Assembly: GCA_965249895.1 (NCBI GenBank)
Contig: CBDFNC010000005.1
Location: forward strand, 310,001-374,000
DNA from: CBDFNC01 sp965249895
GTDB lineage: Bacteria > Pseudomonadota > Gammaproteobacteria > Enterobacterales > CBDFNC01
Direction: 5' to 3'
Length of the DNA stretch: 64,000 nucleotides
Position numbers and translations under genes: made by a program. This document shows, piece after piece, positions 17,665 to 25,898 of the stretch; the stretch's first letter is position 1; each line of letters starts with the position of its first letter. The notes beneath the pieces were generated by a model. That model was given only the letters and a program-made list of their open reading frames with translations, had not been told where the DNA came from and did no database searches.

Positions 17665-18180
17665 AGTTTAGATTTGCGACTACAAGATATTTTGCAGTGC
17701 CTGAACCAGAATGGTTTTGTCAGTACGGAGCAGCTCGCTAGGAAGCATTCTTTGCCGCCATAAACTATTCGTCGCCATTTAAATACCTTCTATGAAATGG
17801 GACTCGCTCGGCGTCAGCATGGTGGTACAACGCTGCCGCCATCCAATAGCAACGATACGTTTGCCCAGCGCAAAGTGATTAATTTACAAATCAAGCAAAA
17901 ACTAGGGCTCACCCCAGGCACTCGATCAAACACCCGCCAATACCCTTGCGGCCAGGTTTATTGGTAACCCACCGCTGAATTTACTGCGCGCAGGGCTGGA
18001 CAGCATAGTGGGTATAAGACCAAAGCATATCCAGCTGGGCAATGGCTACAATGCTCAGGTAGTTAAAAACGATTATCACGGTGACTGCACCTTGATGGCT
18101 ATTGCCCCGTTACTCGCGTTGTTTCTGATATTTCAACGCCAGTTTATGCTGTGATTTATGACCGCAGGGATAAAATGGCT
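17665..18180 (+). pseudogene. Remnants of a DeoR/GlpR-type repressor followed by the C-terminal end of a UgpC-like ABC ATPase
   Basis: 17665-17916 reads RLQDILQCLNQNGFVSTEQL, ARKHSLPP, then a stop (TAA 17761-17763) where GlpR-type proteins have Gln in PQTIRR, and then TIRRHLNTFYEMGLARRHGG. From about 17927 another frame gives TPANTLAARFIGNPPLNLLR and GIRPKHIQLGNG, the TOBE region of glycerol-3-phosphate-type ABC ATPases (UgpC/MalK). Everything between, including the nucleotide-binding core, is missing. A further frame at 18108-18189 may be the tail of another gene that I do not recognise. The region looks like a collapsed glycerol-phosphate locus. Confidence 0.65.
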
Positions 18181-18185
18181 GTGTT

Positions 18186-18983
18186 TTAGGTTGATTTCAA
18201 AACCCTAGCCGACTCGGTTAGCCAGGCCAAACTCAATTCGCCGTTGATGTCCCTTGATATATTCAATATCCGCCAGGTATGCAAGGTGATGTCCATCGGC
18301 AAGATTGGCTGCAAAATTAGCGTCTCCGCCCTGCGCTTGTTGGCGCATAAACTCAACCAGGCACAGTCCAGCCGTTTGATCATCGCCAGCGCCAGCTTCT
18401 TACGCCCTTGCTCGGGCAAACCGTACTCATTACAAAACAGTAAAGCTCGCGTTATTTGTTCATCAATTGTTCCAAACCCGTCCTGGTTCTTTGGGTTGGT
18501 AAATGGACACCAGTGATAGAGGGCGTAAGCCAGGTCCCATACTCTGGGCCCTGGATGAACGGTGTCAAAGTCGATGATGCCAACCGCTTGGCTTCCCTTA
18601 AGGACCACATTATACGGAGCAACATCACCATGGCAGAGCACTTCCATTGGCTCTTGTTTGGGTAACTGCCAGCTTGCAGTTTTGCATGATGACGTCAGAA
18701 ACGACTGGGACGCATCGTGATAGTCACGAAGCAGTTTCGCCGCAGAAACCAAGGCAGTTTCAGAAACTGCAGCCCCTGAAAGCGGATAGTTGCATACATC
18801 GCCCTTTATATAACTGATTATTTCTCTGCCCTGGCTATCGGTTCCCAGCGGCTCGGGCACACTGGTGAAACCTTACTGGCGAACATGGCGCAACAGTTGA
18901 TGCACCTGATCTGTCCAAGGCGTGGCGGGACGCAGCACGCAATCAAATCCTGCACTAATACCCTCGCGTCCCCCGTGCAACTT
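18186..18983 (-). pseudogene. APH-type phosphotransferase with an in-frame stop
   Basis: The downstream part (18186-18860) has the kinase motifs EVLCHGDVAPYNVV (HGD catalytic loop) and GIIDFDTVHPGPRVWDLAYA (metal-binding Asp). The upstream part continues in the same frame (LHGGREGIS, CVLRPATPWTDQVHQLLRHV) but is cut by a single TAA at 18872-18870, exactly where family members read on into GFTSVPEPLG. One base change (CAA or similar to TAA) would explain it. Without readthrough only a C-terminal fragment, lacking the ATP-binding lobe, can be made. Substrate unknown. Confidence 0.7.
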
Positions 18984-19422
18984 CTCCCCCTTACCTTCCC
19001 GTAACCTTTGAGAGATAACTGGTATTACAGATTGAAAGTCGGGGTGCCATACTTCACTTGTTTCGGTATCGAGAGAAAACCAGTGTATTTCACCATTTTC
19101 CTGGCTATGCTGGTTAATGGGATGCGTCCCATGATCAGCTAACCCCTCACACACAACCAAGTGCCAAACTTGGGTTTTACAGTCTGGCTCCCATTTCCCA
19201 ATGGTACTTATCTACCGCTAGAATGTCGTTCCCGGTAACTTGCTTTAGCCTACGTAAGCCGGCCTCAGTAATAGCTTCACCACTTTCAACAGACGTGATA
19301 GCCAGCAGCAATCCTTGCTGACTTCTAAAGTTCAGGATTTCTAAAGCGCCGTTGTTAGACCGTGCAACTAAGGGGAGTACTTTAATTGCCCTTTGATTTT
19401 GACTGTTCGTATTAAACCTCAA
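18984..19422 (-). pseudogene. Degenerate NUDIX hydrolase, frameshifted
   Basis: The ATG at 19422 overlaps the selO stop (ATGA). The first frame (to 19177) contains a worn NUDIX box: SVESGEAITEAGLRRLKQVT, where the usual REL and EE become RRL and KQ, so catalytic Glu residues are lost. A frameshift near 19170 moves the rest to another frame (HLVVCEGLADHGTHPINQHS, WHPDFQSVIPVISQRL). That frame runs without a stop into the phosphotransferase remnant. The order selO-NUDIX-phosphotransferase was probably an operon that is decaying from its 3' end. Confidence 0.65.
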
Positions 19423-21035
19423 GAGCTACAAGACAGCATTGAACAACCCGCTTTATACCTTGCCCAGTCCGGCCGTTTTTCGGCATATACTGCTTTGTCC
19501 GGCTGCTCCTGATAAGGGTGCTTTAACGTCATAAGTAAATCTTCGACCATAGAGAAATCGCCCGCTTCAGCTTTATCTATGGCCTGCTGGGCCAGATAAT
19601 TTCTCAGGACATATTTAGGGTTCACCGAATTCATTTTTTCACGGCGTGTTTCGTTGGATAGGTTATCCAGTTTGAGTCGGTTTAGATAACGGCTCAGCCA
19701 GGCCGCCAGACGCGCTTTATATTCCTCATCGAGTTGTTCCGGCACATAATACGCTGGGATTAACGGTGCCATCAGTTCACCAAGGGTTGCCGACCGGCCT
19801 GCCATCGTCACATCTAGCTGTGCTAAGTTGCGATAGAAGATAGTCATATCTGTCTCAACCAGAGATAAAATAGCCAGTAACTCTGCCACCAATTCGTCAT
19901 CTTGCTCAGGGTCAAACTGCTCCAGGCCCAGCTTGCTTGCCATCATAGCTTCCCAGCCCGATTGATAGTTGCGGGCATAGCTTTCAAGTGCATCCTGTAA
20001 AGGCTGCACGTCCTCAATTAATGGATATAATGCATTTGCCAGCTGCCCCAGGTTCCAATAGGCCATTTGCGGCTGATTGCCAAAACAGTAGCGACGCCCC
20101 TGTGCATCTGTGGTATTCGGTGTCCATTGAGGATCGTAATCTTCCAGCCAACCATAGGGGCCGTAATCTATGGTCAAACCTAGGACGGACATATTGTCTG
20201 TGTTCATCACACCATGGACAAAACCAACCCGTTGCCAGTGGACAATCATTTCTGCTGTGGTTCGGCAAACCTCTTCAAACCACTCGATATAGACGGCTTT
20301 ATCGGGCTCGCCCAGATGGGGAAAGTCGGTGCGTATGGTGTAATCAAGCAGGGCTTGCATCACCTCAAACTCACCACGTGACGCGAAAATTTGGAAACTG
20401 CCAAAACGAGTAAATGATGGCGCAACCCGGCAAACAACGGCGCCAGGCTCGGCTTTCGGGTGTCCGTCATAAAACATATCCCTGACCACAGACTCCCCGG
20501 TCAGGATCAGACTCAGAGCCCGGGTTGTCGGGACCCCCAAATGGTACATAGCTTCACTGCAAAGAAACTCTCTAACTGATGAGCGCAGTACAGCCAAACC
20601 GTCAGCAGTCCGTGAGTAAGGTGTCGGGCCTGCCCCTTTCAGCTGTAGCGCCCACCTGCTCCCTTGTTGATTAACGATTTCGCCAAGGTTAATGGCCCGG
20701 CCATCTCCCAGTTGCCCAGCCCAGTTACCAAATTGGTGGCCGCCGTAACACATGGCATAGGGATCCATCCCATCATTCACTTGATTGCCCACAAATACCC
20801 GGGCAAATTCATCGGATAAACAGGCTTCTTCGGACAAATCCAGCAGGCTTGCCACCTCTGGCGAATACGCAACTAATTTAGGAGCCGCGACTTTGGTCGG
20901 CTCTACCCTTGAATAGCAGGCGCCCATTACCTGACGTCGCTCATTGGTTAACTCAGGGTCAGCCGGTAACTCTCGAGTAAAACGGTTATCAAATTTAAAT
21001 GCGAGTGATGTGTCGATTTTGGCTTGGGAAGACAT
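19419..21035 (-). CDS. selO: Protein adenylyltransferase SelO (YdiU/UPF0061)
   Basis: 538 aa, somewhat longer than E. coli YdiU (478). SelO is a kinase-fold enzyme that binds ATP in reverse and transfers AMP to Ser/Thr/Tyr of proteins, linked to redox stress. Recognisable blocks: CYGGHQFGNWAGQLGDGRA, LQLKGAGPTPYSRTADG with the key Lys, LRSSVREFLCSEAMYHLG, FVHGVMNTDNMS (catalytic loop), LTIDYGPYGWLEDY (metal-binding Asp) and FGNQPQMAYWNLGQLA. The C-terminus SCSS has Cys where eukaryotic members carry selenocysteine. The gene looks intact, although the two genes behind it are broken. Confidence 0.93.
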   Translation of the reverse strand: MSSQAKIDTSLAFKFDNRFTRELPADPELTNERRQVMGACYSRVEPTKVAAPKLVAYSPEVASLLDLSEEACLSDEFARVFVGNQVNDGMDPYAMCYGGHQFGNWAGQLGDGRAINLGEIVNQQGSRWALQLKGAGPTPYSRTADGLAVLRSSVREFLCSEAMYHLGVPTTRALSLILTGESVVRDMFYDGHPKAEPGAVVCRVAPSFTRFGSFQIFASRGEFEVMQALLDYTIRTDFPHLGEPDKAVYIEWFEEVCRTTAEMIVHWQRVGFVHGVMNTDNMSVLGLTIDYGPYGWLEDYDPQWTPNTTDAQGRRYCFGNQPQMAYWNLGQLANALYPLIEDVQPLQDALESYARNYQSGWEAMMASKLGLEQFDPEQDDELVAELLAILSLVETDMTIFYRNLAQLDVTMAGRSATLGELMAPLIPAYYVPEQLDEEYKARLAAWLSRYLNRLKLDNLSNETRREKMNSVNPKYVLRNYLAQQAIDKAEAGDFSMVEDLLMTLKHPYQEQPDKAVYAEKRPDWARYKAGCSMLSCSS

Positions 21036-21203
21036 AGTATATGTGGCTCTCTGGAGCTAAATAGCGCTGGTTAACAATATTTTATCACAGCTTTACAACA
21101 TCTCCTTACTCCAGTTAGTGTTCATCCTGAAACTCACATATTCGTTCTTCAGTCATATTTTTAGAACGCTATACTTGTCGTTTTGCAAAGACCTATAGTT
21201 AGT

Positions 21204-21399
21204 GTCTGAACGAAAACTCCTAGAGCTAGAGTGCGCAAGGCTTTCAGGCAGAATTCGGAATCGAAGTTTTTAAGTTTTGGGTGATATTTCATAAATAGCC
21301 CCAATTTTTAGGTGTTTTCTGTATTAGCATCTAAATCTTCGTTTTTAAAACCCTACAGCCCTTATGAATAAAGGGTTGTAGGGTTTTCGGTCAGGTACT
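21204..21399. repeat. 196-bp TIR element (repeat C) with a 41-bp hairpin
   Basis: The terminal inverted repeats are CTGAACGAAAAC (21206-21217) and GTTTTCGGTCAG (21383-21394), 11 of 12 matching. The element is flanked by AGTTAGT on both sides (21197-21203 and 21400-21406), as expected for a 7-bp target duplication, though that motif is common in repeat B ends. Inside, 21347-21363 pairs with 21371-21387 in a 17-bp stem (one G-U). No gene. Confidence 0.7.
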
Positions 21400-21439
21400 A
21401 GTTAGTCACCACTATCATAGCACCCTCTGTCATTGTCAG

Positions 21440-21669
21440 TATATGGACTCCTCCAAGATTGCAACAGCAATTTTGGAATAAACAGTTTAGATGCGTGCGT
21501 ATATTCGGACTCTTTTTGGGGTGCGGCCCCTGGCCCCGGATGTATTCGCACCTTCATGCCTCTACGCTTGCTCGGTATTTACTACCTTGACAATGATCAG
21601 GCTCTTGAAGGTCGGTCTCACCTGTTTATTCGTTCTTTGTGTTGCAGCTAAACTCGTTTTCTTTTGTTG
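21440..21669 (-). ncRNA. Predicted target-guiding RNA (seekRNA/bridge RNA) region of the IS1111 element
   Basis: This 230-bp tail lies 3' of the transposase. Reading the minus strand, it contains TCATTGTCA (21596-21588), identical to the bottom strand of the right target flank (21430-21438), 9 of 9. Nine bases later comes ATACCGAGCAAGC (21578-21566), 11 of 13 identical to the top strand of the left target flank (22799-22787); both mismatches are transitions. A GC-rich hairpin zone lies near 21515-21540. Open frames across it are short and are not credible genes. RNA ends are not defined. Confidence 0.5.
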
Positions 21670-22713
21670 TTATGCTGTTAGTGCCTTGGGGGTTTGATAT
21701 GCCGTGTTGTAATGTAACATCGCCCAAGCCGTTCTGATGGTTTTATTGGCCAATGCGACCGCCGCTCTGAGTTTTCCACGTCGCTCAATAAGAGACTTGA
21801 GCCAGGCTTCTTTTGTGTTGCTCGATGCTCGTTTATCCACCGATACCACCACAGATAATGCGCCTTGAATTAACGTTGAACGCAGCCGTTTGTTCCCGGA
21901 CCTCTTCCCTATATGTCCAAGTGTGACGACTCCCCCCGTACTATACTGCTTCGGGGTCACTCCGATACATGCTGACGCTTCTCGGCCATTTTTAAAGCTC
22001 TCCCCCTTATCTCCCAGCGCAAGAAATATCCCCAATGCATTCACTGGGCCAACCCCTTCCAGCTCCAGTAAGCGCTGGCAATCCGATTGCTGTCGGATCA
22101 GTGCATCCAACGATTTGTTAACTTTAGATAGCTCGTTTTGATGGCGAACAAATGCACGATAAAGCTCAGCCAGTTGAAGACGAAAAGCACCGGGTAAGCC
22201 ATTCTCTGCTTCCTCAAGCAGCTCGGGTATCGCCCGTTTTAGAGCGGCAAACCCCTTTGGAAAGGAAATACCAAATTCATACAGTAAGCCCCGGATGAGA
22301 TTAGATGTTGCTGTAATGTGGTCCAGCCAGTGCTCCCTCATCCGCTCAATGGCCTGAAGTCCCTGTTGCTCTACTGATTTTACGCTCACCGTCTTGATGC
22401 GTGGCTGACAGGCGGTAATAGCGATAGCAAGTGCATCGTTTTTGTCAGTTTTTTGCCCTTGCCTGTAAGGGCTAACGGCCTTGGGCGTTAACAACATAGG
22501 TGTATGCCCCATGGCGAGCATTTTTCTGGCCCAGTAATGTGCAGAGCCACAGGCTTCCATTGCGACGAGAGCGGGAAGTTGCTGTGCCAACCAGACCTCT
22601 AATTTTGACTTGGTAAAAGCGCGGTCAGTGACTACCTTTCCGTGTTTATCAACGACACAAACATGAAAAGAGTTTTTTGCCAAATCAATACCAATGACAG
22701 TATGGTTATACAT
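21670..22713 (-). CDS. IS110-family transposase (DEDD/Tnp_20, IS1111 group)
   Basis: 347 aa from ATG 22713 with AAGGAG 7 bases upstream; a longer frame to 22809 runs into the IS end and repeat B and is rejected. The RuvC-like N-terminal domain starts with VIGIDLAKNSFHVCVVD (first Asp), followed by ALVAMEACGSAHYWARK (Glu) and QKTDKNDALAIA (DKND pair). The C-terminal Tnp_20 domain has LLELEGVGPVNALGI, ACIGVTPKQYSTGG, and the conserved Ser region ending ALANKTIRTAWAML. The gene appears intact and the element possibly active. Confidence 0.92.
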   Translation of the reverse strand: MYNHTVIGIDLAKNSFHVCVVDKHGKVVTDRAFTKSKLEVWLAQQLPALVAMEACGSAHYWARKMLAMGHTPMLLTPKAVSPYRQGQKTDKNDALAIAITACQPRIKTVSVKSVEQQGLQAIERMREHWLDHITATSNLIRGLLYEFGISFPKGFAALKRAIPELLEEAENGLPGAFRLQLAELYRAFVRHQNELSKVNKSLDALIRQQSDCQRLLELEGVGPVNALGIFLALGDKGESFKNGREASACIGVTPKQYSTGGVVTLGHIGKRSGNKRLRSTLIQGALSVVVSVDKRASSNTKEAWLKSLIERRGKLRAAVALANKTIRTAWAMLHYNTAYQTPKALTA

Positions 22714-22984
22714 GTGTGGACTCCTTTTTCGTATTGGTAGCTCACTAATAACCGTAGTTCGCGGGAGGGGGAGGAGTCCATACATCGCTTGCCTGGTATG
22801 GTCCGACACCTCGGTCTAGTAGCCTAGGTCTGGCACCGAGCTAGCTGTCAGGCAGCTGGACCGAGTGTCGGACCACCACGTGCGAGGGAATGACAGAGTC
22901 GACGTTTCAGGGTGGAAACTCGTTAGCCGGTTAAGAATTTGGCAAAAAATGCCTGTGCATTAGGTTTTATAGATTGGTGTTAGT

Positions 22985-23673
22985 TTATTTCGGGAAACAA
23001 ACAATGACCACGACCAGATATGCTCAATGATCTCCAAGCTGAATTGGAGCATGGCGACCCCAATATCAAGGTCTTTCCAAGGTTATAAACCAGAATGTGG
23101 GCATCGCCGGATTCAGCTTAAAGGTGGTTAACTCTCCCCTATTTGGGCTTCCCCTCAAGATAAACTCTATCGAGCTCGCCTGTGCGTTTTTAGGGCTGAA
23201 CAAAACCATAAAGCTTGTGCAAAGTGTATTGCTCGGATATAGCCTGGAAACCGATGAAGACAATTTTAGCCAAATGCTTTGGAGCAGTTCCATCACTGTC
23301 GCGAATGCCACTGCAGCCATCTCAGATTACCTGGATAAATCACCTGAAACCACAGATAACTGCTATAACAACTGGACTATTTCATAATCCGGGTATGCCG
23401 CTGATATACGCACAAAATCGAAGCTATCCAACAATTTTGGCCAAAGCCTACCACCATCATCCTAACGTTATCCTTTTTTCAGAAGATGAAGAAGAGCAGC
23501 ACCTTGGCGCCATATTAAAATTGGCAGAGCACATGGTAGGACTCCCCTCCTTATTTTCTGCCACAACAACAGACTACGAATGGGAGCAATATGAACTGCA
23601 TATTCTCGACATTCTCGCCATGGAAAAATTCCAGCTATTGGAAACAAGAAATGATATTAAGCCGCTTGAATAG
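22985..23673 (+). pseudogene. HDOD-domain signalling protein, frameshifted
   Basis: Three pieces in different frames line up with one HDOD protein: MLNDLQAELEHGDPNIKV (23019-23073), NVGIAGFSLKVVNSPLFGLP with INSIELACAFLGLNK, and then TGLFHNPGMPLIYAQNRS with EEEQHLGAILKLAEHM. A lost base near 23073 and an extra A near 23362 explain the two main shifts; an in-frame TGA lies near the start. HDOD proteins are regulatory HD-like domains without full metal sites. This one cannot be made whole. Confidence 0.7.
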
Positions 23674-23716
23674 TCATGCCTGCTCGACGAAGCAACCATA
23701 GAAGTGATGGGAGTGA

Positions 23717-24475
23717 CTAAAAGAACAGGGCAGCGAAACACGCGACCAGGGTCATAATAAACAATATCCATTTTAAGGCATGCGGCTTGGCGGTAATGGC
23801 GAACTTAACCGCAATGTGTGCACCGACGATAAAACCACTGGCTAAGATTAAGCCCGGTACCCACATCACTTGCCCCTCGTAGATAAAGATACCTAGTGCA
23901 ACAGCCGTAAAACACAGCGAACAGAGTAATTTTAAAGCATTTGCTCGGACTAAATCATAACGTAATGTACCTGCTAGAGCCGCGATTAAGATAAAACCCA
24001 CTCCTGCTTGGACAAAGCCTCCATAGAACCCTGCTAAACCCAAGCCAACCCATGAACTGGGCCTTTCTTTTACCAGGTATGCCTGAGTCCCCACTTCTGT
24101 AATGATGGCTGAAGGTTTGATCAAGATCATCAGCGCCATACACACCATGGCGCCTAATAACATGGGTTTAAGCAGGCTACTGGGCGCATAAGCTGCGAGT
24201 AATCCGCCAAACAAACCACCAATAAGAGTCGGAATTAAGATCGGCAGCAGATCTTGTTGCGGCAACTTGTCATTTTTTTTAAACCCGACAACACCCGTTA
24301 GACATTGTAAAAAAATACCGACTCGATTGGTGGCATTAGCGACTTCCGGAGGCATTCCCATGATCATCAGAGCAGGTAAAGTCAGTGCCGAACCTCCGCC
24401 AGCAAGGGTATTAATCACACCAGCGACTAGCCCTGTCGCCACTAATATCAAGCTATAGGTAAGGTTCACATCCAT
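23717..24475 (-). CDS. TSUP-family permease (TauE/SafE, sulfite/organosulfur exporter type)
   Basis: 252 aa from ATG 24475; a GTG at 24517 would add 14 polar residues. Neither has a strong ribosome-binding site. There are about 8 hydrophobic segments in two halves. Family signatures are GLVAGVINTLAGGGSALTLP near the start, TNRVGIFLQCLTGVVGF, and in the second half GFYGGFVQAGVGFILIAAL. Members export sulfite, sulfoacetate or related anions over the inner membrane. The substrate is not readable and the neighbours give no sulfur context. Confidence 0.85.
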   Translation of the reverse strand: MDVNLTYSLILVATGLVAGVINTLAGGGSALTLPALMIMGMPPEVANATNRVGIFLQCLTGVVGFKKNDKLPQQDLLPILIPTLIGGLFGGLLAAYAPSSLLKPMLLGAMVCMALMILIKPSAIITEVGTQAYLVKERPSSWVGLGLAGFYGGFVQAGVGFILIAALAGTLRYDLVRANALKLLCSLCFTAVALGIFIYEGQVMWVPGLILASGFIVGAHIAVKFAITAKPHALKWILFIMTLVACFAALFF

Positions 24476-24610
24476 GGGGTCGTATTCACAAAAGCTGCTC
24501 TGGGGCCAATAGTGCACTGTACACGATTGTTACAGCAAACGCCGCTATTCCATCCTGAAACTAATCATACACAAGTTACCTTGCTGAATCGTGATGAATC
24601 TGGAATTCCA

Positions 24611-25384
24611 TCATCGAAAGTATCTACCCTTGGCTCTTGATAAGATTTTATCCCTAACGGCGGCAATAGCCTCCCAAATTCTGTGTACCAGCTCGGGGTT
24701 CTCTTGGGCAAATTTATGGTTGAACGCAAGAAAGTAGTCCTTGGTTTTAATGGCAGGCAATACCTTTTCAACATTCTGAATATGATGGGCATAAATAAAA
24801 GCGTCAGCCATAGTATCCTGAATGGCAACAGCCAGGAGGCGGCGCTCTTTCAGCATTCCAAAGAGCTGTTCCGAGGTTTTTAATTCGCTGACCTCAATAT
24901 TCAACTTCCCTAAATCTCTGACGATGGAAAAACCCAGATGGGCTCCTACCTTCTGATGGGGGCTATACAACCTTGACCCGTCCCACTCCAGGGGTTGATC
25001 TCTGAGCTTGTAAAAATAGTACCCCAAAGTTGCAATACGACGCCGACCATCGGGTTTTCCTACTGCCATGGGATAGCGGGCAAATTTCGCCCGTTCCGTG
25101 TTATAGGAAAAGATAAAACAACCATCAAGGTTACCGCTTTTCAGTTCCTGCAATACCCGCTTGTTTGGAAGCCGCACGTAGTTGACCTCAATACCAAGGC
25201 TATGTGCGGCGGCATTGATAACCTCCAGAGCCAACCCAGGTGGATTTGCAACTTCATATCCTTCTCCCATTTGATAGGGATAGGACTCCGTGGTCGAATA
25301 GGCCAACGTAATGGTGGATGCCGAAAAAACAGATCCTGCGAATATCAGGGAAGCAGCGATCCATAAACGAAGGAAGTTCTTCAT
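24611..25384 (-). CDS. Periplasmic solute-binding protein (SBP_bac_3 type)
   Basis: 257 aa. The signal peptide is MKNFLRLWIAASLIFAGSVF with cleavage near FSA-ST. The mature part has the family 3 binding-protein pattern: PPGLALEVINAAAHSLGIEV, VRLPNKRVLQELKSGNLDGC, then a hinge and second lobe with VGAHLGFSIVRDLGKL. It is not next to any permease or ATPase gene, so it may be an orphan binding protein, perhaps for a sensor. The ligand could be a polar amino acid or similar, but that is a guess. Confidence 0.8.
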   Translation of the reverse strand: MKNFLRLWIAASLIFAGSVFSASTITLAYSTTESYPYQMGEGYEVANPPGLALEVINAAAHSLGIEVNYVRLPNKRVLQELKSGNLDGCFIFSYNTERAKFARYPMAVGKPDGRRRIATLGYYFYKLRDQPLEWDGSRLYSPHQKVGAHLGFSIVRDLGKLNIEVSELKTSEQLFGMLKERRLLAVAIQDTMADAFIYAHHIQNVEKVLPAIKTKDYFLAFNHKFAQENPELVHRIWEAIAAVRDKILSRAKGRYFR

Positions 25385-25589
25385 GGTGACTTATCTATGC
25401 TTATCATCCCTCATAAAGCATAGCCTAACGTGCTATCCCGACATTAATTTGGCGGGGGAGATCCATCCCCCCCAATCGACACTTGTCGCCAAATCTGAGT
25501 GCTTAGGTAAGTGAAAAATCAATATTACCTGGCAAGATATTTTCTAGTGGGTTCGAGATAAACTCCAATTAGATTAGGGCGCTAATCGT
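25385..25589. other. Intergenic region with the presumed promoter of the binding-protein gene
   Basis: About 200 bases before repeat B. A G/C-rich inverted stretch (GGGGGAGATCCATCCCCCC, about 25454-25472) could form a hairpin. I see nothing else. Confidence 0.4.
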
Positions 25590-25837
25590 AGCTAGTGTCC
25601 ATCCAGAAACTCACATATTCGTTCTTCAGCCATATTCTTAGAACGCGATATTTGTCGTTTTGCAAAGGCTTAAAGTTAGTCACTACTATCTCAGCGCTCC
25701 CTGTCATTGTCAGCTTTCCTGGTATGGTCCGACATCTCGGTCCAGTGTCTCCTCTCGCACGCCGAGATCGCGGTTAAGCCACTGGATTCCCGCGTGCGCG
25801 AGAATGACAAAATAGCGTTTCAGGACGGGCACTAACT
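25590..25837. repeat. Repeat B, full copy
   Basis: About 248 bp with imperfect 21-bp inverted ends: AGCTAGTGTCCATCCAGAAA and GTTTCAGGACGGGCACTAAC. Internal landmarks shared with the other copies are CATATTCGTTCTTCAGCCAT, TTTGTCGTTTTGCAAAGGC, TGTCATTGTCAGC and TGGTATGGTCCGACATCTCG. This is the cleanest uninterrupted reference for the insertion sites at 21.1-22.9 kb. Other copies are at 15902-16303, 35055-35274 and 42145-42395; fragments are at 4384, 36817, 43655, 58701 and 59105. Confidence 0.85.
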
Positions 25838-25898
25838 CCGTACCCTCATAATAAAAATCAGATACTTATGATAGAGTTTGATTACCTAAATGAGAAGA

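Larger units (their letters stand above)
21440..22786 (-). mobile_element. IS110-family element of the IS1111 group, inserted in repeat B
   Basis: The element has subterminal perfect 13-bp inverted repeats, TATGGACTCCTCC (21442-21454) and GGAGGAGTCCATA (22770-22782), the hallmark of the IS1111 group. The short non-coding flank (about 74 bp) is upstream of the transposase and the long one (about 230 bp) is downstream. Sister copies of repeat B show an uninterrupted target, TTGTCAG joined to CTTGCCTGG. No target duplication is seen, as usual for this family. Confidence 0.85.
21114..22925. repeat. Repeat B copy interrupted twice (by repeat C and by an IS1111-type element)
   Basis: The left end is AGTTAGTGTTCATCCTGAAA at 21114; the text then follows the intact copy at 25590-25837. 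It is interrupted at 21204-21399 by repeat C and at 21440-22786 by the IS element. It resumes with GCTTGCCTGGTATGGTCCGA and ends near GACGTTTCAGGGTGG (22912-22926). The intact copies make both insertion points readable to within a base or two. Confidence 0.8.

Noticed and set aside
19988..20413. 141-codon open frame antisense to selO
   Set aside because: A shadow of the well-conserved selO coding frame.
21433..21697. Two short open frames (68-72 codons) on the plus strand across the tail of the first IS1111 element
   Set aside because: They lie in the non-coding 3' tail of the IS, have no ribosome-binding site that I can support, and no family resemblance. The segment matches to the target explain this region better.
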